Origin: Metabacillus litoralis
GTDB taxonomy: Bacteria > Bacillota > Bacilli > Bacillales > Bacillaceae
NCBI RefSeq assembly: GCF_007994985.1
Contig: NZ_VOQF01000005.1
Location: 1-64,000 of the forward strand
Reading direction: 5' to 3'
DNA length: 64,000 nucleotides
Part shown: piece after piece, positions 53,201 through 62,207 of the stretch
Position numbering within the stretch: position 1 is the stretch's first letter
Layout of the letters: every line of letters begins with the position of its first letter
Made by a program: the position numbers and the translations under genes
The notes under the pieces: model-generated
Seen by the model: the letters and a program-made list of their open reading frames with translations, nothing else
Database searches by the model: none
Told to the model about the DNA's origin: nothing

Positions 53201-56200
53201 CCTGATAGCGAATTGAGAGACGCAATTGCTGAGGAACTAGGTATATATGGCCGTGATATTTATGAAAGTGATATGGACAAGCTTGAATACTTAAATATTT
53301 ACTATGCGGAAGGCTTAGAAGAGTTAACAGGTCTTGAGCATGCTGAAAATTTAATATCACTAACCATTTACGAAAGTAATGTAACAAACTTAGATGCGCT
53401 CTCAAATTTGGTGAATCTTCGTTATTTAGATTTAGCAAATAATAAAATAAATGACCTTTCAGCTTTAACTAATTTGTCTAATTTAGAAGGTCTTTGGGTA
53501 AGCGGTAATCCAATTAAAGATATTCAGCCATTAGCAGGATTAAAGCTATTATCATCAATTGATTTGCATGACACAGAGGTAGCAGATCTTTCAGCACTTC
53601 TAGATTTAGAATCATTAAACTGGTTAACTGTTTATGGAGCAGCTCTAGACTTGTCTACTGATTCAGACGATATGTTAGCTATTGATGAGTTAACTTCAAA
53701 AGGCGTAGAAGTTCAGTATGAATATCATTCTATCTATATTGATTATACGAATGTTACTGAATACTCAGCGACACTAAACTGGGACTATGAATCTGATGTA
53801 GAACGTCTACATGAGTATGAAATCGTCGTAGAAAATATCGAAGAGTCTTTTAAAGTTGATAAGAATACTACATCATTTGAATTAACTGATCTTGATCCTC
53901 AATCACCTTATGGTGTAGAAATCAGAGCGTTGGATGAAAATGGTGAAATCCTTGCTTATACTGCAACAATTATTGTCACTCGTAGTGAACCAACTGGTGA
54001 GGCAATAGAGTTTGCTGATCAGAACTTAGAAACGGCTCTGAAAAACGAACTTGGAATCACACATAGAGATCTTTATAGTAGTGATTTTGAAGGAGTAACA
54101 AATTTAAATCTTTCCTATAATGATATTTCTGATCTTTCAGGAATTGAATATGCGACAGATGTTGAATATTTATCTCTTGATGGAAATGAAATTACTGATC
54201 TATCATCACTAGGTTCTCTAGTTTCTATAAGAGATCTATATTTAGATAATAACAATATTGAAGATGTATCGGTTTTGGCTGAGTTAACGAATTTAGAAGG
54301 TCTATTCATTGGTCAGAATCCAATTACATCTATTGATGGACTAGAAACATTACAAAATCTAGTTGCATTCTATCTTTATGAAACAGAAGTATCAACAATT
54401 GATGTTTTAACAGAATTACCTAACTTAAGAGAAGCAAATGTTTACGGTATCTCAACATTAGATTTATCTAAAGGAACAGACGCAAGAGCTGTTATTAAAG
54501 AGTTGATAGACCGCGATGTTATTGTTCATTATTCGTATGAAACATATCTTGATTTAGACGTAATGAACGTAACCGAAAACAGCATGGAGCTTAGCTGGTC
54601 TTTCGATAGCATTGCAGAAATACTAGAATATGTTGTCTATGTGGACGGTGAAGAGTTTGCGAGAGTTGAAGATTCATCGTATATCATTGAGGGATTAACA
54701 CCATCTACTGAATACAAGATTGAAGTAGCTGCTGTTGATGAAGAAGGCTTTGAACTATCATCTCACCTAACATATATTATGACAAATGAACCTCCTGCTT
54801 CTGGAGAAGTTGTTACATTCTTAGACGAAAATCTTGAAGCGGCAATAAGAGATACATTATATATCTATGACCGTGACATTATGACGTCAGATATGACAAA
54901 CTTAACTTATTTATATGCAAGAGATGCTAATATTTCTGATTTATCAGGATTAGAGTTCGCATCTAATTTAACTGATCTTGATCTTGCATTTAATACTTTG
55001 TCTTCTATTGAAGCTTTAGAAGATTTGCATTATCTTGAAAGCTTAACACTTTGGGGTAATGAAATAGAAGATTCAACACCAATTGCTAATTTAACGAATC
55101 TTACTTACTTAGATTTAGATGAAACGGCTGTTCATTCAGTTGAAGCATTAGTAAATCTAACGAATTTGGAAACTTTATATTTATCTAGCAATAGCATTGA
55201 AGATATAGCACCACTACAAAATTTACTAAACCTAAATTACCTATCACTAACAGGTAATCCACTTGATCTAAGTGAAGGATCAGATTCATTAGTAGCTATT
55301 AATAGCTTAATGAACCAAGGGACATTCGTAGACTTTGATCAAGAAATAGAAGTTGTTGATCGTTACATTTCAGTTAATGGTGTAACTGATTCAACAGGAA
55401 CTATTGAGTGGGGAATAGATCTTGCAAATGAAGAGCTAGAATCTGTTGGTTTATATGTAAATGGAGAATATCAAGAGTTACCATTACAAGCATACTCTAC
55501 ATTTACAATTGAAAACTTAGCAGCAAACAGCTGGTACGAAATTATGCTAGAAGTTGTAGATACAAACGGAACTATGTATACAGCGTATACTAGCCTTCAA
55601 ACAAATCGTGCCGCAGAAGAGGTTGCTAGTGTATCATTTGAGGCTACTACTGGTTCTAAAGAAGATAATCTGTCAGGATTAGAGTTCACGATTGAAGGTA
55701 TAGAAGCAAGTAATGATGATGTATTCTTTTATGGTGATTTAACAAGTGATGGTTTATTTAGACAAAGCTATCGATCTGTTAGCGAATTTAATTTACCATA
55801 CGGAACATATGAAGTGATTGTTCATGGGCGTGGAGCTATTCAAGACACGATTCAAGAAGTTATTGTTTCAAAAGAATCGTCAAATCCAATATCTATTAAC
55901 TTAGAAAAAACTGAAAAAGAAACAGGTTCTGCAACGATTAATGTTGTAGATGAGAATGGACAACCGATTAGTGAATTAGAGTATTTGTCACTTCACAGTT
56001 CAACGATTGCAGAAGCATTCAACTATGAAGAAGGTTCATATTACGAATGGGGCATTGAAAATGAAGATGGTGAATACAGCTTTGAAAACTTTGTGTATGC
56101 AGATGACTACTATGTAAGCATAGGAGCAGAAACATACAAGGCTTATAATAGCGAGATAGCTATCAATAAAGATCATAACGAGATTACTATTACACTAGAA

Positions 56201-59200
56201 CAAGGCTCAAAAATTGAGCTAGAGGTTGTAGATGCAGATGCAAACTCAAGTCTTGGTGCTTCTTATTATGTATATGGAAATAACTCTTACGCATATGGCG
56301 AGGTGTCAGCAGGAAGCTATACAATAGGTGGACTTGAAACAGAAGATCTAACTGTTGAAATTAGCATGACAGGCTATAAAACGGAGATTATTTCTGTAGA
56401 AGAATCTGAGTTTGCTGAAGGCTTAGTTAACCTAGGAAAAGTTGAACTGCAAAAAGAAAAGTTTATTGAAGGAAATCTCTTTAAAGAAGATCGAGTAACT
56501 TCAGCAACATACGTCTACATTTCTCTTTATGACGAGCAAGGTCAATATGCTGGCTGGACAAGAACAGATGCACAAGGATATTTCAAAATCCGTAATGTTC
56601 AAGAAGGTTCGTATATTCTAAAAACAGAGAGCTATGATTCTCCAAACATTGAAGAAGAAGTAAATACAGATGTTGCAACATACAACTTCTACTTACAAGA
56701 AAAAGAAGAAGGTCACTTTACAGGTGAAGGAAACTCGTTTGCTTCATCAACCCGTACGGTTGTTCCTGGAAAAACGATCAAATATCGTTATGATTACAAA
56801 AACAATGGTGATGAAACAGTTGCTAGTGCAAATGTAAAGTTTGAATTACCAGCTGGTGTTTCAATCATTAAAGAATCTGTCCTTGTTAATGGTGAGCCAT
56901 ACAACTATAACAAAGGGATAGATCTTACAAACATTTCTGCAGGTGCTACAGGTGAAATTACCTTTGAAGCAGAAGTTGCTGCAGATTATGTAAGTTCAGT
57001 GGTTTCAGCTAATTCCGTTTTATTAGTAAACGAAAAGGAATTTGTGAAAACAGCTTCAACAAATGTTCTTTTTGTCACAATAAATGCACCTGAAAAAACA
57101 GCATCATCTACATTAAAAGTGTACGGTGAAGCGAAATCAGGTGATCATGTTAAAGTTGAGATTTATGATGGAAATGTCAAGCTTGCAACAACTACTGTAT
57201 CAGGTCGTTGGTGGTATGCAGATATCTCTCTTCCTGTTACAAAAGGTGAAGAAAGCAAACATAACCTATATGCAAAAATTATTGATGGAGAAACATCAAA
57301 TGCAACGAATCCTATAGAAGTTTCTTATGAACCATCAATTCCAAAAGTTGAAGATGTAACAATCAATGCCGGATGGAATAAGGATATTAAACCAAATCCA
57401 TATACTGGATTAGCGACATTTGCCATTGTTGAATTCACTCAAATTGATTTTGAAGTGAAATTTGATAAATCAGTTGAAAATGCGAAAATCCATTTTATCG
57501 GTGAAGAATATGAATTAACTTCAGAAGATGGCTTATCATTCCAAGGTCATATTCCGGGAGATTGGAGTTCATATGGCGAACAGTTAATGGAGATCGAATT
57601 TGATGGAATCAAACTTCCGCTAATGGAGGTTATCGTGTTAATTGATCCATCAGGCTTTGTATTTGAAGGAAGCTTAGATAACAAGCTACCAGGCGTAACA
57701 GCTGTTGTTGAGCAAAAGGTAGACAACACATGGAAAAACTGGAACGCACATGACTTTGGTCAAATCAATCCACAGCTAACAAAAGAAGATGGTAAGTATG
57801 GTTGGGACGTACCACAAGGGGAATGGCGTGTTATCTTTAGCAAAGATGAATATAATACGTACACTAGCCGTATTGTGACAGTACCACCACCAGAAACAGA
57901 ATTAAATGTACCATTAGTAAGAACAGAAGATCCTATCGTTACAGGTGTAACACCTGCGATAGATTCTTTGGATGTGGAGGTAAATAGTAAGATTAAGGTT
58001 GACTTTGATCGATTAATGAATCAAGAAAACCTTGAAAATAACATCCAGGTTATTCATTCTGCAACAGGTGAAGCAGTAGATGGAGAATTCACATTCGAAA
58101 ATCTAGCTGGCTATAAAAAGTCACAACGTGCAGATGGTTACTTTGACTATGTTGAGGACACAACAAAACGTCTATCAAGATGGTTTGAATTCACACCAGA
58201 CCAGCAACTTGAGCAAGGTGCAACATATCAAGTTGTGATCAACGGATCTATTGCCGATTATGCAGGTAAAACAATCGGTGAGGACTATGTAACAACATTT
58301 ACGACTGTTGTAGCTGAACAACCGACAGACGGAGAAACGCCAACAGACGGAGAGGCACCACCAACTGATGGAGAGGCACCGACACACGGAGGAACACCAA
58401 CAGATGGTGAAACGCCAACAGACGGAGAAACGCCAACAGACGGTGGAACTCCTATAGCAGAAGAAAAAGAAATTTCACAAAAAGAAGATTTAGTAGTAAC
58501 TGAAAATGGATATGTATTCAACCAACCTGCTAAATCCATTACAATAAATAAAGAAGTTCTCGAACAACTAGAGGAAAATAGTTCAATTCAACTAACAAAC
58601 GGATTGGCAAAAGCATCAATCCCAGTTGCTCTCCTGTTAACGAATGGAGATGTAACATTTAGCTTTGGAGAAGTATCAGAGTCAGTTTTAAATGAAAATC
58701 GTGATGCATTAAGTGAGCTTTATGATTTCACAATCATCTCTAATGGTGAAGAAATTAGTGAATTTGGAGCAACGCCAATTACGTTAACATTTGAGATTGA
58801 TCCAAACTTAGTTGAAGATTGGGATTTACTCCATGTGGTCTATATTGACAAAAATGGTGAAATGAAAGAAGCGGTACGAGCAGCCTATAATAAAGATACG
58901 AATGAAGTATCTGCACAAGTGACTCATTTTAGTATCTACGGGGTATTTAAAATTGTTGATGGAACACCTCACAATGGTGGAGAGCCAGATAATGGTGAAA
59001 TTCCAGGTAGTGATAAAACACCAGACAATGGTGAAGCACCGGACAATAGCAAAGTACCGAACAATAGTCAAAACCCAAAAAATGAAGAACAACCAGTTAT
59101 GAAGCCAGAAGGTGAAAAAGAAGCTGAGCTTCCAAACACAGCTACAAACACATTCAATATGTTAATGTTTGGTCTCGGGATCTTACTCTTGGGGGTTACT

Positions 59201-59236
59201 GGATTCTTCGCTGTACAAAAACGTAGAAGAGCTTAA
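50264..59236 (+). CDS. Giant LPNTA-anchored LRR/Fn3 surface protein (2990 residues)
   Basis: TTG start with AGGAGGG eight bases before it. The signal peptide covers about 1-31. Six modules follow, each a helical cap (VxFxDExLxxAIRxxLxIxxRDIYxSDM), an LRR stack and an Fn3 domain, starting near residues 170, 445, 710, 985, 1245 and 1515. Next are carboxypeptidase-regulatory/Cna-B-like beta domains (about 1800-2160), a DUF11-like domain (about 2160-2260), Big-like domains and an SbsA-like Big_5 domain (about 2560-2690). A PTDGE-type stalk (about 2686-2730), one more beta domain, a Pro/Asn-rich linker and the sorting signal LPNTA (2956-2960) with membrane span and RKRRRA-type tail end the protein. 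LPNTA is the B. anthracis SrtC motif. Role: adhesion or surface layer, inferred. Confidence 0.9.
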   Translation: MQKYKWLKILAIFTLIFSLFSPFAAPHTTIAEELNEVKNSIQLFPVEVENGVANLTWVTNLDENTQLDRFELVKNGETLSVDPIELETVVENNRTTTVYTFSDEQVVAGETYTYQAAGLHTEKMLSNSQSITIEEDVTSVESDTQQSTEDQQEPVDEVVEEPQETVDNTTQEVIEFEDFYLERQIRSDLSLSEDEPLTKENLATITNLFALDSQITSLVGLEYAVNLRQLTLAENNLADLSPLSGLKELKHLDLENSQITSIDALKELDLQTLIVSNNPITSIDAISGMSSLNYLYLDGTNITSINNLEGLENLQELYISNITTLDLSEESEAYQVVQQLLNRYVHVQYDAGEIPITLDVKSFQHNDNSITVSWSYIGDKAFDHFVVNANGSMIETQETEYTLTNLENGVSYPVSIDVVDKNGDTITSTSLSVELAPTPEGDIVIFNDENLEQGVRNALSIFERDIYASDMESLDYLSLSYSNISDLTGLEYAINLRELYIYDNQIKDITPLKGLTKLEYLDMEINEVSDISSLANLTELHTLWIDRNPIEDISVLSNLSKLRTLYLHGTNISSIDTLLDVQSLEFVTVYDNYLTFSSDSAELAVVNELLKRGVNVEYDFESEQDYFFDLGQVTADSISLYWEVYTEGASSYVVYLNGEEIDNTENNYYNFEGLNPSTEYHILIDVLNSNGEIVNSIDTYVSTEEQLGEVVSFNDEQLAQAIRDELGLYNEEIYEHTLEDLYYLNISGLGITDLTGLELATNLETLNAWDNEITDLSPIKDLNNLNRIDLSDNNIADIQALSGLELLQSLYLSNNPLTDISLLSNLSNLEELSVSNTEITNIDVLLELENLTYVDLEEIGITIVDEAYEILQALIDRNVHVSYTDPYENFPIWINKKTEKSIEISWSYYNEVYPESFIVYLNGEVQEEVSDWYYAFKDLKDNTNYDIRVDALDKEGNVIASHPVMIKTDEVPSGETVTIPDSELRDAIAEELGIYGRDIYESDMDKLEYLNIYYAEGLEELTGLEHAENLISLTIYESNVTNLDALSNLVNLRYLDLANNKINDLSALTNLSNLEGLWVSGNPIKDIQPLAGLKLLSSIDLHDTEVADLSALLDLESLNWLTVYGAALDLSTDSDDMLAIDELTSKGVEVQYEYHSIYIDYTNVTEYSATLNWDYESDVERLHEYEIVVENIEESFKVDKNTTSFELTDLDPQSPYGVEIRALDENGEILAYTATIIVTRSEPTGEAIEFADQNLETALKNELGITHRDLYSSDFEGVTNLNLSYNDISDLSGIEYATDVEYLSLDGNEITDLSSLGSLVSIRDLYLDNNNIEDVSVLAELTNLEGLFIGQNPITSIDGLETLQNLVAFYLYETEVSTIDVLTELPNLREANVYGISTLDLSKGTDARAVIKELIDRDVIVHYSYETYLDLDVMNVTENSMELSWSFDSIAEILEYVVYVDGEEFARVEDSSYIIEGLTPSTEYKIEVAAVDEEGFELSSHLTYIMTNEPPASGEVVTFLDENLEAAIRDTLYIYDRDIMTSDMTNLTYLYARDANISDLSGLEFASNLTDLDLAFNTLSSIEALEDLHYLESLTLWGNEIEDSTPIANLTNLTYLDLDETAVHSVEALVNLTNLETLYLSSNSIEDIAPLQNLLNLNYLSLTGNPLDLSEGSDSLVAINSLMNQGTFVDFDQEIEVVDRYISVNGVTDSTGTIEWGIDLANEELESVGLYVNGEYQELPLQAYSTFTIENLAANSWYEIMLEVVDTNGTMYTAYTSLQTNRAAEEVASVSFEATTGSKEDNLSGLEFTIEGIEASNDDVFFYGDLTSDGLFRQSYRSVSEFNLPYGTYEVIVHGRGAIQDTIQEVIVSKESSNPISINLEKTEKETGSATINVVDENGQPISELEYLSLHSSTIAEAFNYEEGSYYEWGIENEDGEYSFENFVYADDYYVSIGAETYKAYNSEIAINKDHNEITITLEQGSKIELEVVDADANSSLGASYYVYGNNSYAYGEVSAGSYTIGGLETEDLTVEISMTGYKTEIISVEESEFAEGLVNLGKVELQKEKFIEGNLFKEDRVTSATYVYISLYDEQGQYAGWTRTDAQGYFKIRNVQEGSYILKTESYDSPNIEEEVNTDVATYNFYLQEKEEGHFTGEGNSFASSTRTVVPGKTIKYRYDYKNNGDETVASANVKFELPAGVSIIKESVLVNGEPYNYNKGIDLTNISAGATGEITFEAEVAADYVSSVVSANSVLLVNEKEFVKTASTNVLFVTINAPEKTASSTLKVYGEAKSGDHVKVEIYDGNVKLATTTVSGRWWYADISLPVTKGEESKHNLYAKIIDGETSNATNPIEVSYEPSIPKVEDVTINAGWNKDIKPNPYTGLATFAIVEFTQIDFEVKFDKSVENAKIHFIGEEYELTSEDGLSFQGHIPGDWSSYGEQLMEIEFDGIKLPLMEVIVLIDPSGFVFEGSLDNKLPGVTAVVEQKVDNTWKNWNAHDFGQINPQLTKEDGKYGWDVPQGEWRVIFSKDEYNTYTSRIVTVPPPETELNVPLVRTEDPIVTGVTPAIDSLDVEVNSKIKVDFDRLMNQENLENNIQVIHSATGEAVDGEFTFENLAGYKKSQRADGYFDYVEDTTKRLSRWFEFTPDQQLEQGATYQVVINGSIADYAGKTIGEDYVTTFTTVVAEQPTDGETPTDGEAPPTDGEAPTHGGTPTDGETPTDGETPTDGGTPIAEEKEISQKEDLVVTENGYVFNQPAKSITINKEVLEQLEENSSIQLTNGLAKASIPVALLLTNGDVTFSFGEVSESVLNENRDALSELYDFTIISNGEEISEFGATPITLTFEIDPNLVEDWDLLHVVYIDKNGEMKEAVRAAYNKDTNEVSAQVTHFSIYGVFKIVDGTPHNGGEPDNGEIPGSDKTPDNGEAPDNSKVPNNSQNPKNEEQPVMKPEGEKEAELPNTATNTFNMLMFGLGILLLGVTGFFAVQKRRRA
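58318..58455 (+). repeat. In-frame PTDGE stalk repeats
   Basis: CCAACAGACGGAGAAACG-type 15- to 18-bp units repeat about nine times in frame, encoding (P)TDGE(T/A)P. Such repeats vary in number between strains by slippage or recombination. They space the wall-anchored part from the adhesive part. Confidence 0.85.
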
Positions 59237-59240
59237 AACA

Positions 59241-59280
59241 GAAGGGACTGGCATCTCTAAGATGTCCAGGCCCTTCTTCA
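59241..59280 (+). terminator. Terminator after the giant LRR gene
   Basis: GAAGGGACTGGCATC pairs with GATGTCCAGGCCCTTC, with one bulge, around CTAA; the T-run is weak (TTCTTCAC). Confidence 0.75.
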
Positions 59281-59318
59281 CTTCTTAATGGAGAAGATCG
59301 ATATCTGGAGGGTGAATC

Positions 59319-59525
59319 ATGAAGAAGATTGTATCAATTAGTTTACTAACAACCGCTTTACTAATAGCTACTATTGGTTGCTCGAATGAAGAAGAAGCAA
59401 CAAATGCTAAAGAAAGTACAGAATTTAAAAAAGAGGTACAGGATTTAAAATTAGAAAATAGCCAGTTGAAGGCTGAGAATGTAAAATTGAAGAAGAAGAT
59501 TGAGTTGTTGCAGAAGAGTAAGTAA
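59319..59525 (+). CDS. Small coiled-coil lipoprotein
   Basis: 68 residues; GGAGGGTG lies before the ATG. The lipoprotein signal peptide ends in the lipobox ATIGC (Cys21). The mature part is a Glu-rich spacer and a leucine-zipper-like helix (FKKEVQDLKLENSQLKAENV, then KLKKKIELL), with Leu or Val every seven residues. Probably forms a membrane-attached dimer or trimer. It lies 83 bp after the giant LRR gene. Function unknown; similar in layout to Lpp-like spacers. Confidence 0.72.
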   Translation: MKKIVSISLLTTALLIATIGCSNEEEATNAKESTEFKKEVQDLKLENSQLKAENVKLKKKIELLQKSK

Positions 59526-59842
59526 AAAGAAAGTTTGAGAAGAAGTTAAACATAACAGTTATTATTAAGACAATAAAATAGAATAAAAAAATTCGTTATT
59601 AATATAAATTTGAGAGAAGATTACGAAATCGGAAATGAATGATCTACACGAAAAAGAGAGGTGTTATTTAGTATTTAATTGTTTGGTAGTAGGCATTTAT
59701 ACCAGGTAATAGACCTACCAATTTTTTGCTTTGTAAGATCTCTGTAATATTATAGTAAGTCTATAAACTCCTATTTTCTATATGAAGACAGTGTTCCCGA
59801 AAGTAAACTTTTTCCTTTAGTAAGCCGCACATTAGGGACACA
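59526..59842. other. Gene-free spacer
   Basis: About 320 bp of AT-rich DNA with no credible gene, repeat or RNA that I can recognise. Confidence 0.5.
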
Positions 59843-59878
59843 AAAACCAAGGTCAGACTTACTCTAACCTTGGTTTTG
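59843..59878. terminator. Bidirectional terminator
   Basis: AAAACCAAGGT and ACCTTGGTTTT form an 11-bp stem, followed by TTGTTG on the plus strand and TTTTTG-like sequence on the minus strand. It serves the minus-strand gene at 59912. Confidence 0.8.
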
Positions 59879-59911
59879 TTGTTTAGAAGCTTTTAAATTA
59901 GATATTATTGA

Positions 59912-60721
59912 TTAGAAATCTTGCCACGAAACTAATTTTCCATTTTCAAAGTATAGGTAACTTGAAGAATATAATGGATCTCCGTAAACCCACTGGTCAA
60001 AAGAACCATATTTATCACCATAATAATTAATTTCATTTGGGTAACCCCAAGATAGTAGAGTTTGTGTTTCTGTCATACCAACTTGGATTTCTTCATTCTT
60101 TATTAAATTCCAGATAGATGAAGAGAATTTGTACTTTTTAAATGGGTTTGTTGCAGTATAATAGGCAGATTGATTATATTTATCAACATATCTCATTGTA
60201 TAATAATATTTTCCAACCTTTATTTTAACATTATAAAAAATAGGGTCTAATGGATCTGTCGTTTTATTCAAGATAATAGCTTCAGATAAGTTATACAGAT
60301 TCACTTGATTTCCAGCATAATTTTCAATATCTATAGGGTTCCGTAACCAAACCCTATCTTTATCTAATACTTCAGTTAAAGATTTATGAGGAGTTTTGTA
60401 GGTGATAGAACTATGATGTTTGATATACTTCCCAGATCCAATTGCATATAAAACACCGTATTTCGTATCTTTTTTTGAGTATACTCCATATTCTTGCCCA
60501 GGTTTAGCTGTAGAAACCTTAACTAACTGGGATTTGTTCTTATCAACTCTATAAATATATACTTTTTTAGATAATGTTACTTTACCTACATGTGAAGAAG
60601 TTAATTTGATTTTCCCCCAGTTTACATTTGTTATTTTTTCTGCGTTTGCTGTATTTTCAGAAACAGCAAAAATTCCTAAAGTTAATGAGATGATAAAAAA
60701 CATAGTGAATATCTTTTTCAC
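59912..60721 (-). CDS. Secreted protein with BamE/SmpA-like C-terminal domain
   Basis: 269 residues. The signal peptide ends in ANA before Glu28. The middle part holds SH3-like beta strands (KVYIYRVDKNKSQLVKVSTA; GVYSKKDTKYGVLYAIGSG). The C-terminus, EIQVGMTETQTLLSWGYPNE followed by a WVYG strand and YLYFENGKLVSWQDF, has the BLIP/BamE-like pattern of a helix after GMT and strands ending in FxxGxLxxW. Good GGAGGAATC binding site on the minus strand. No enzymatic motif; function unknown. Confidence 0.75.
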   Translation of the reverse strand: MKKIFTMFFIISLTLGIFAVSENTANAEKITNVNWGKIKLTSSHVGKVTLSKKVYIYRVDKNKSQLVKVSTAKPGQEYGVYSKKDTKYGVLYAIGSGKYIKHHSSITYKTPHKSLTEVLDKDRVWLRNPIDIENYAGNQVNLYNLSEAIILNKTTDPLDPIFYNVKIKVGKYYYTMRYVDKYNQSAYYTATNPFKKYKFSSSIWNLIKNEEIQVGMTETQTLLSWGYPNEINYYGDKYGSFDQWVYGDPLYSSSYLYFENGKLVSWQDF

Positions 60722-60902
60722 TAAGATTCCTCCATTATTTGTTATTTTTGTAGATAGGAATATTTTACTCTAGAGGGGTAGGTGTGTCTACTAAATTTAT
60801 AGTGATAGACTACTTTTTTGGTAGATAACTCGAGGGGATTAAGGATCTCCTTGGTATGTATTAGTAGTAGGTCTTAACAATAAATTTTTCCGAAGTTTTA
60901 TT

Positions 60903-61106
60903 AGGTTTTGTTAAAGCTCAATGTTGTTGATTTTTAACTTTTTTAATTGGAGTGAAGAAAATGAGACCCAGCATAGAAAATTGTATCAAAGGGAGATCCC
61001 CAAACGCTTACGCTTAGAAGGCTCTCGTACCCTATGAAAAAGGGTCTTGTTTTATGGGAAAGTGAAGGCTTGTAACGAAAATCAACAACAAAGATTAACA
61101 AAGCCT
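60903..61106. repeat. MITE-like repeat, degenerate copy D
   Basis: The ends AGGTTTTGTTAAAGCTC…TTGTTGATTT and AAATCAACAACAAAG…TTAACAAAGCCT are inverted repeats like those of copy C. The interior is an eroded version of the GC-rich core (GAGACCC…CGCTTACGCTTAGAAGGCTCTCG). About 204 bp. The remaining 60722-61290 has no gene. Confidence 0.6.
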
Positions 61107-61290
61107 AGTTTAAAGAAAAAACCTAAACATAGATCTATTCTCCTTCTAAGGTTTTAATGGGGTAAATATATAAATACTAAGTTAAGATAAATTTAAAAAA
61201 TTTACAAAATATTAATTTTATGACAGGTAAAATAAGATAAAATGAGTATAAATAGATGGAAGGATAGGTCTCATTAAAGGAGAGGTTAAC

Positions 61291-62178
61291 ATGAAAATCA
61301 AAAAAGCTATTATTCCTGCTGCAGGGTTAGGAACGCGATTTTTACCAGCAACAAAAGCTCAACCAAAGGAAATGCTACCGATTGTTGACAAACCAACCAT
61401 TCAATATATTATAGAGGAAGCCGTTGCATCTGGAATTGAAGATATTTTAATTGTAAGTGGGCGAGGTAAACGAGCAATAGAAGACCACTTTGATAAATCT
61501 TATGAATTAGAAGAAACATTGGCAAATAAAGGTAAGTGGGATATATTACAAGATATAAAAAACATCTCAGAATTAGCTAATATTCACTACATTAGACAAA
61601 AGGAACCAAAAGGCCTTGGTCATGCAATTTATTGTGCTAGAAGGTTCATCGGTCATGAGCCGTTTGCTGTTTTGTTAGGTGATGATATTGTGCAATCTAA
61701 TACTACCCCTTGCTTAAAACAATTAATCAACGTTTATGACAAATATAATAGTACTGTAGTAGGTGTTCAAAGAATTGAACCATCTGAGGTTTCCAAGTAT
61801 GGAATTGTGGGATTTGATGAAAAAGAATTGGATAAGGGTATTTACCATGTTAATGATATGGTTGAGAAGCCGATGATTGATGAGGCTCCTTCTAATAGTG
61901 CGATTATGGGAAGATACATATTAAGTCCAGAAATACTAGATATTTTAGCTGATCAAACGCCTGGTTCTGGAGGAGAAATACAGCTAACAGATGCATTAAA
62001 GAAGCTATCTATTGAACAGAGAATTCTTGCGTATCATTTTCAGGGAGTAAGATATGATGTAGGTGACAAACTGGGTTTCATTAAAGCGACAATAGACTTT
62101 TCATTACAGCGTGAAAATTTAAAGTATGATTTAATGAAATATTTAGAACAAGTTGTAGCTAACAAACAACACATATAA
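61291..62178 (+). CDS. galU: UTP-glucose-1-phosphate uridylyltransferase
   Basis: 295 residues, normal length. The nucleotide-binding signature IPAAGLGTRFLPATKAQPKEM (shown to residue 27 in the N-terminus) and the VDKPTIQYIIEEA block are typical of bacterial GalU/GtaB. LLGDDIV and VEKP complete the active site. Makes UDP-glucose from UTP and glucose-1-phosphate. AAGGAGAGG precedes the ATG. 29 bp before ugd, so the two form an operon delivering UDP-glucuronate. Confidence 0.95.
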   Translation: MKIKKAIIPAAGLGTRFLPATKAQPKEMLPIVDKPTIQYIIEEAVASGIEDILIVSGRGKRAIEDHFDKSYELEETLANKGKWDILQDIKNISELANIHYIRQKEPKGLGHAIYCARRFIGHEPFAVLLGDDIVQSNTTPCLKQLINVYDKYNSTVVGVQRIEPSEVSKYGIVGFDEKELDKGIYHVNDMVEKPMIDEAPSNSAIMGRYILSPEILDILADQTPGSGGEIQLTDALKKLSIEQRILAYHFQGVRYDVGDKLGFIKATIDFSLQRENLKYDLMKYLEQVVANKQHI

Positions 62179-62207
62179 TACTAATGATTCCTTTGGGAGG
62201 GAAGATC

